Notes under the pieces: model-generated
Seen by the model: the letters and a program-made list of their open reading frames with translations, nothing else
The model's database searches: none
Told to the model about the DNA's origin: nothing
Shown here: positions 60,606-64,000 of the stretch, piece by piece
Layout: each line of letters begins with the position of its first letter
Position numbering within the stretch: the first letter of the stretch is position 1
Made by a program: the position numbers and the translations under genes
DNA from: Sunxiuqinia sp963678245
GTDB lineage: Bacteria; Bacteroidota; Bacteroidia; Bacteroidales; Prolixibacteraceae
Direction: 5' to 3'
Assembly: GCA_965140765.1 (NCBI GenBank)
Contig: OZ223309.1
Span: 1,612,001-1,676,000, forward strand
Length of the DNA stretch: 64,000 bases

Positions 60606-61952
60606 ATGAGTACAAGTAGAAGAGATTTTTTAAGAAAAGCCGCAGTAGGTACTGCTGGAATAACATTGGGCGGATCAGCAATGGGAATGTCAGCAAAAAG
60701 TTATTCGCGGATTATTGGAGCAAACGACCGTTTAAATGTGGCTATTATGGGCTGCGGCCGGCGTGTTGGAGCCTACTATAACGCAATAAAAGATAAAAAC
60801 AATAATGTGGATCTGGCATACATTTGCGATGTGATGAAAAGTCAGCGTGAAAAAGTTGCTAAAGATTTAGCCGGCAAAGTAACAGGAAAAGCAGCGCTGA
60901 TTAATGACATTCGTGAAGTATTTGCAGATCAGAAAGTAGATGCTGTTTTTAATGCAACACCAGACCACTGGCACGCACCCGGAACCTGGATGGCCATGGA
61001 TGCTGGCAAGCACGTATACATTGAAAAACCATGTAGTCATAGCCCGCGTGAGGGGGAGTTGCTTGTTGCCTTTCAGCAAAAATATGGTAAGGTGGTACAA
61101 ATGGGTAATCAGCAACGCTCATCAGCCGAATCGATCGAAATTATAAAGGATATTCATGAAGGTGCGATTGGCGATGTTTATCGTGCAGTTGCTTTCTATT
61201 CAAATACACGCGGCGTAGTTCCGGTACCTAAAATTGCTCCGGTGCCCGAAGGGCTGGATTGGAACTTGTGGCAAGGGCCTGCTCCTCATGAAGAATATCG
61301 TCATGATACCTGGGATTATAACTGGCACTGGTATGGATGGAAATGGGGAACAGCTGAAACCGGAAATAATGCGACCCACGAACTGGATATTGCTCGTTGG
61401 GCTTTACAGGTTGATTATCCGGAGCATGTTGAAGTACAAGCAGCCAAGCGTCATTACCTGGATGATGGTTGGGAAATGTACGATACGATGGATGCCAGTT
61501 TCCGATTTCCTGACAATAAAATAATTGTTTGGGATGGGAAAAGTCGTAATGGATATAACACTTATGGCTCGGGACGAGGAACAATTATTTACGGTACCGA
61601 AGGTTCTGTGTTCGTTGATCGTGGAGGTTATAAACTATTCGATCGCGGAGGAAAGCTCGTCCGAGACAGTAAATCAGTTAGCAACGAAGCCGGAACTGCA
61701 CTTGGTGGTGGTGGCGATATGACAGATGCGCACGTTGTTAACTTCTTTGATAATATTCGCGGCAAATCGAGCCTGCTGAATTCACCAATTGATATGGGGG
61801 CTAAAAGTCAAATGTTGACTCATTATGCCAACATTGGCTACCGTATTGGAAAATCGTATGATGTAGATACAAAAAGTGGTCGGATCTACGACCGAGATGC
61901 GATGAAACTTTGGGATAGGGAATACGAACCAGGTTGGGAACCCAAATTATAA
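60606..61952 (+). CDS. Tat-exported Gfo/Idh/MocA family oxidoreductase
   Basis: A 448-residue NAD(P)-binding oxidoreductase with a twin-arginine signal (SRRDFLRKAAVGTAGITLGG, residues 4-23). The Rossmann motif NVAIMGCGRRVGAYY follows, then the conserved EKPCSHSPREGELL near residue 140 with the family lysine. Related enzymes oxidise or reduce the C3 hydroxyl of glycosides with a tightly bound cofactor. It is the third gene of the DUF1080-isomerase-oxidoreductase operon, which ends in a strong terminator. Confidence 0.92.
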   Translation: MSTSRRDFLRKAAVGTAGITLGGSAMGMSAKSYSRIIGANDRLNVAIMGCGRRVGAYYNAIKDKNNNVDLAYICDVMKSQREKVAKDLAGKVTGKAALINDIREVFADQKVDAVFNATPDHWHAPGTWMAMDAGKHVYIEKPCSHSPREGELLVAFQQKYGKVVQMGNQQRSSAESIEIIKDIHEGAIGDVYRAVAFYSNTRGVVPVPKIAPVPEGLDWNLWQGPAPHEEYRHDTWDYNWHWYGWKWGTAETGNNATHELDIARWALQVDYPEHVEVQAAKRHYLDDGWEMYDTMDASFRFPDNKIIVWDGKSRNGYNTYGSGRGTIIYGTEGSVFVDRGGYKLFDRGGKLVRDSKSVSNEAGTALGGGGDMTDAHVVNFFDNIRGKSSLLNSPIDMGAKSQMLTHYANIGYRIGKSYDVDTKSGRIYDRDAMKLWDREYEPGWEPKL

Positions 61953-61972
61953 GTTTAATTTTTAACTAAATA

Positions 61973-62007
61973 AAAAGAGCTAACCCCTTCATGGAGTTAG
62001 CTCTTTT
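61973..62007 (+). terminator. Terminator of the DUF1080 operon
   Basis: AAAAGAGCTAAC (61973-61984) pairs perfectly over 12 bp with GTTAGCTCTTTT (61996-62007) around an 11-base loop, 20 bp after the Gfo/Idh stop. Confidence 0.88.
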
Positions 62008-62010
62008 GCA

Positions 62011-62063
62011 TTTGTGCTAACACAAATTCGTTTCACTTCAAATACTCAATCATTGAGTATTTG
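62011..62063. repeat. Two further perfect hairpins in tandem
   Basis: TTTGTG-CTAA-CACAAA (62011-62026) and CAAATACTCAA-TCA-TTGAGTATTTG (62039-62063, 11-bp stem) follow the terminator directly. No T-run follows, so their role is unknown. Confidence 0.6.
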
Positions 62064-62433
62064 TGTTTGATGCTCGAATCTGAATAGTTGGAAAATTGTA
62101 AGCATTGCTATCTATTTCGAGTTAAAAGAATGGATCGTTTGCTAAAAATAACAGCCTCATTTATTAATCCTGTTTACTGACTCATGCCATGCTGTAGGTT
62201 TCTATTTACTGAAGGCTGATCGTATTTGAATTCTTTATAAATTAGCTATTCATTCTTAATTCTATCATCACCTTCATTAAAAAACTACAACCGCTTACAT
62301 CTCTGTTTAAAGGTCAGTTGCGTAGTTGTTTAGCTGTGAGGTTCCTTTTTGCCTGTTGAATTTAATTTGTTATTATTAACTAATTTTAACAGGTTGATTG
62401 ACGATCATCACTTAACAGTAAATTGATCTTTAT
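62064..62433. other. Gene-free region before the cysteine peptidase
   Basis: About 370 bp with no open frame or clear structure on either strand, ending at the promoter box at 62434. Confidence 0.4.
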
Positions 62434-62441
62434 TATCTTTG
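62434..62441 (+). promoter_or_regulatory. -7 promoter box (TATCTTTG) for the cysteine peptidase
   Basis: Matches TAnnTTTG and lies 31 bp before the start codon at 62473. Confidence 0.6.
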
Positions 62442-62472
62442 TAGACCATTATAGATTATATTTTAAATATTT

Positions 62473-63777
62473 ATGAATAGAATTAGATTGAGTGTGGTGC
62501 TGACACTGGTTGTTGTACTTTTCGTAGAGATGGTTAGTGCTCAGGAGCAGGAGAAGAAAGAAGGTTATCATTTTTCTATAGTAAAAGAAATTCCAACGAC
62601 GTCAGTAAAGGATCAATTTAGATCCGGTACATGTTGGTCGTTTTCAGGTTTAGGTTTTCTCGAAGCTGAAATGATAAGAAAAGGCGTTCCAAGTGTTGAT
62701 CTTTCCGAGATGTTTATCGTGTGGCATACTTACGATGAAAAAGCTATGAAATATGTTCGCCTACATGGAAATTTAAATTTTTCTGCAGGGGGCGCGTTCC
62801 ATGATGTTACTCACGTGATTAAGAACTATGGAATTGTACCTGAAACAGTTTACGATGGACTGAATTACGGCGAGTCCAAGCATGTACACGGCGAAATGGA
62901 TCGGATATTAAAAAGTCAGGTTGAGGGTGTTATTGAAAATCAAAATAAGAAATTAAGTATGGCTTGGCGAGAATCAATCCGGGGAACACTGGACTCATAT
63001 CTGGGTGAAATTCCAACAACTTTTGAGTACGAAGGAAGCACCTATACACCCATGAGCTTTGCTCAGGAATATGTGGGTCTTGATATGGATGACTATGTTG
63101 AAATCAGTTCATATTCTCACCATCCTTATTATTCTGAGTTTATTATTGAGGTTCCTGATAATTGGATGTGGGACGAGGTATACAACGTGCCCTTGAATGA
63201 CTTGCAAGCGATTATTGATAATGCAATTGAAATTGGATATACTGTTGCTTGGGCAGCCGATGTAAGTGAAAAAGGATTTAATACATCGAAAAAGGGGGTG
63301 GCTGTCGTTCCTGATGAAAGTTGGATTGAAACGAAAGAGCAAGAGTTGATAGCATCTGCAGATACAGCGGTCAGTAATCTGACCAATAACAGGCAGAGAG
63401 GCGATATGACTCCCGAGAAAGATGTATACTTTGATGATGCTGAAATTGCTAAGTGGGAAAATCTATCGGAAAAGGAAAAAGTTGAAGAAATATATAAGTT
63501 GGAAAAACCAGGCCCCGAAAAGGAAATAACTCAGGAAATTCGGCAAGAGGCTTTCGACAACTATTCCACGACTGATGACCATGGAATGCTAATTGTAGGT
63601 AAGGCGACAGATCAAAACGGAACCATTTATTATAAGGTAAAGAACTCTTGGGGAGAATATAATGACTATGACGGTTATTTTTTTGCATCGAAACCTTATA
63701 TCAGTTATAAGACCATGAGCATTATGGTGCATAAGGATGCGATTCCTAAAAGTATAAGAAAGAAATTAAATTTATAA
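62473..63777 (+). CDS. Secreted C1B-type (bleomycin hydrolase/aminopeptidase C-like) cysteine peptidase
   Basis: A 434-residue protein with a signal peptide (residues 1-23, MVSAQE) and a papain-fold C1B domain. The catalytic cysteine is C54 in KDQFRSGTCWSFSG, the oxyanion glutamine Q48, the histidine about H370 in TDDHGMLIVG, and the asparagine about N391 in VKNSWGEYNDYDGYFF. Members of this group are usually cytosolic aminopeptidases, so the signal peptide points to a periplasmic or exported form. A terminator follows. Confidence 0.93.
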   Translation: MNRIRLSVVLTLVVVLFVEMVSAQEQEKKEGYHFSIVKEIPTTSVKDQFRSGTCWSFSGLGFLEAEMIRKGVPSVDLSEMFIVWHTYDEKAMKYVRLHGNLNFSAGGAFHDVTHVIKNYGIVPETVYDGLNYGESKHVHGEMDRILKSQVEGVIENQNKKLSMAWRESIRGTLDSYLGEIPTTFEYEGSTYTPMSFAQEYVGLDMDDYVEISSYSHHPYYSEFIIEVPDNWMWDEVYNVPLNDLQAIIDNAIEIGYTVAWAADVSEKGFNTSKKGVAVVPDESWIETKEQELIASADTAVSNLTNNRQRGDMTPEKDVYFDDAEIAKWENLSEKEKVEEIYKLEKPGPEKEITQEIRQEAFDNYSTTDDHGMLIVGKATDQNGTIYYKVKNSWGEYNDYDGYFFASKPYISYKTMSIMVHKDAIPKSIRKKLNL

Positions 63778-63784
63778 TATCTTG

Positions 63785-63814
63785 AAAAAACTCCTTGCAC
63801 GGGAGTTTTTTTTT
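63785..63814 (+). terminator. Terminator after the cysteine peptidase
   Basis: AAAAAACTCC pairs with GGGAGTTTTT around a short TTGCAC loop and is followed by a long T-run, 8 bp after the stop. Confidence 0.88.
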
Positions 63815-63845
63815 GTCTTTTACTTATCGATTCAATTTGCCTGTT

Positions 63846-63853
63846 TATCTTTG
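63846..63853 (+). promoter_or_regulatory. -7 promoter box (TATCTTTG)
   Basis: Matches TAnnTTTG, 56 bp before the start codon at 63910. Confidence 0.5.
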
Positions 63854-63909
63854 GGCTCATAAAATAAACGTTGGGCTTTCATTTTTAGCTTCTTGTTGAT
63901 TCAATACGA

Positions 63910-64000
63910 ATGAAACGATTAATTTTTTGTTTTATATTGTTGTTTAGTTATACTATATCTCATGCTCAGGAAGATTGGGGATGGTGGAATGATTTGCATG
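63910..64000 (+). CDS. Exported protein (C-terminus cut by window edge)
   Basis: Thirty codons are visible: MKRLIFCFILLFSYTISHAQ is a signal peptide (cleavage after SHA), and the mature part begins EDWGWWNDLH. The gene runs off the right edge, and the visible part is too short to assign a family. It follows the cysteine peptidase terminator with its own promoter box. Confidence 0.7.
   Translation, partial: MKRLIFCFILLFSYTISHAQEDWGWWNDLH

Noticed and set aside
1..64000. tRNA or rRNA genes, IS elements, prophage or integration sites
   Set aside because: I looked through the gaps between genes for cloverleaf-like arms, transposase motifs and flanking repeats and found none that hold up by eye; a tRNAscan or IS search would settle it.

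Overview
The window comes from a member of the Bacteroidota, most likely an environmental or marine relative of the Marinilabiliales/Prolixibacteraceae. That placement is an inference from three things: moderately low GC, repeated promoter boxes of the Bacteroidota form TAnnTTTG in front of genes, and gene content such as UxaE-type hexuronate genes, DUF1080 proteins, a CPH-type copper ATPase relic and split YbhF ATPases. No rRNA, tRNA, CRISPR array, IS element or prophage was seen. Most of the window is ordinary chromosome with small operons.

Left part (1-13 kb): a LacI-family repressor, cut by the left edge, is divergent from a hexuronate operon. The operon encodes tagaturonate epimerase UxaE, uronate isomerase UxaC, KDG kinase, KDPG aldolase and an ExuT-like transporter. 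Two identical 20-bp operator-like sites lie between the repressor and uxaE, and a different perfect palindrome overlaps a promoter inside the operon. After a strong terminator come a nitronate monooxygenase-like protein, an M16 peptidase pair and an EamA transporter. A decayed SRPBCC gene and a DUF1080 protein follow.

13.4-20.5 kb is an efflux operon: TetR, TolC, a HlyD-type lipoprotein, two ABC ATPases and two ABC-2 permeases. It resembles the enterobacterial cecR-ybhGFSR set, but the double ATPase YbhF is split into two genes and a TolC is added. 20.6-28.5 kb holds DUF493, katG, trhO, a Dus family gene, a NifX-like protein, msrB, a pseudouridine synthase and a hemolysin III homologue. 28.5-31 kb is a compact minus-strand operon of a receiver protein, a CheC-type phosphatase and a soluble PAS histidine kinase. 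It is followed by DUF302 and a heavily decayed CopB-type (CPH) P1B ATPase pseudogene.

33-40.7 kb: an unknown protein, the helicase HrpB, DUF2293, a YchJ-like protein, an alkaline-phosphatase-fold protein that seems to have lost most of its metal ligands, a beta-barrel protein and YjbQ. 40.9-44.9 kb is an operon iorA-iorB-paaK-ACT for aryl-pyruvate/aryl-acetyl-CoA conversion. 45-55.6 kb holds housekeeping genes (hydrolase, ICMT-like, MDP-1-like phosphatase, Nif11-like, Tex, PspC, AGCS symporter, receiver, MutS2).

55.7-62 kb is a locus likely for 3-keto-glycoside metabolism. A membrane-anchored winged-helix regulator and an SSS symporter are divergent from a two-domain DUF1080 protein, a TIM-barrel isomerase lipoprotein and a Tat-exported Gfo/Idh oxidoreductase. 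The right end holds a secreted C1B-type cysteine peptidase and the first codons of another exported protein.
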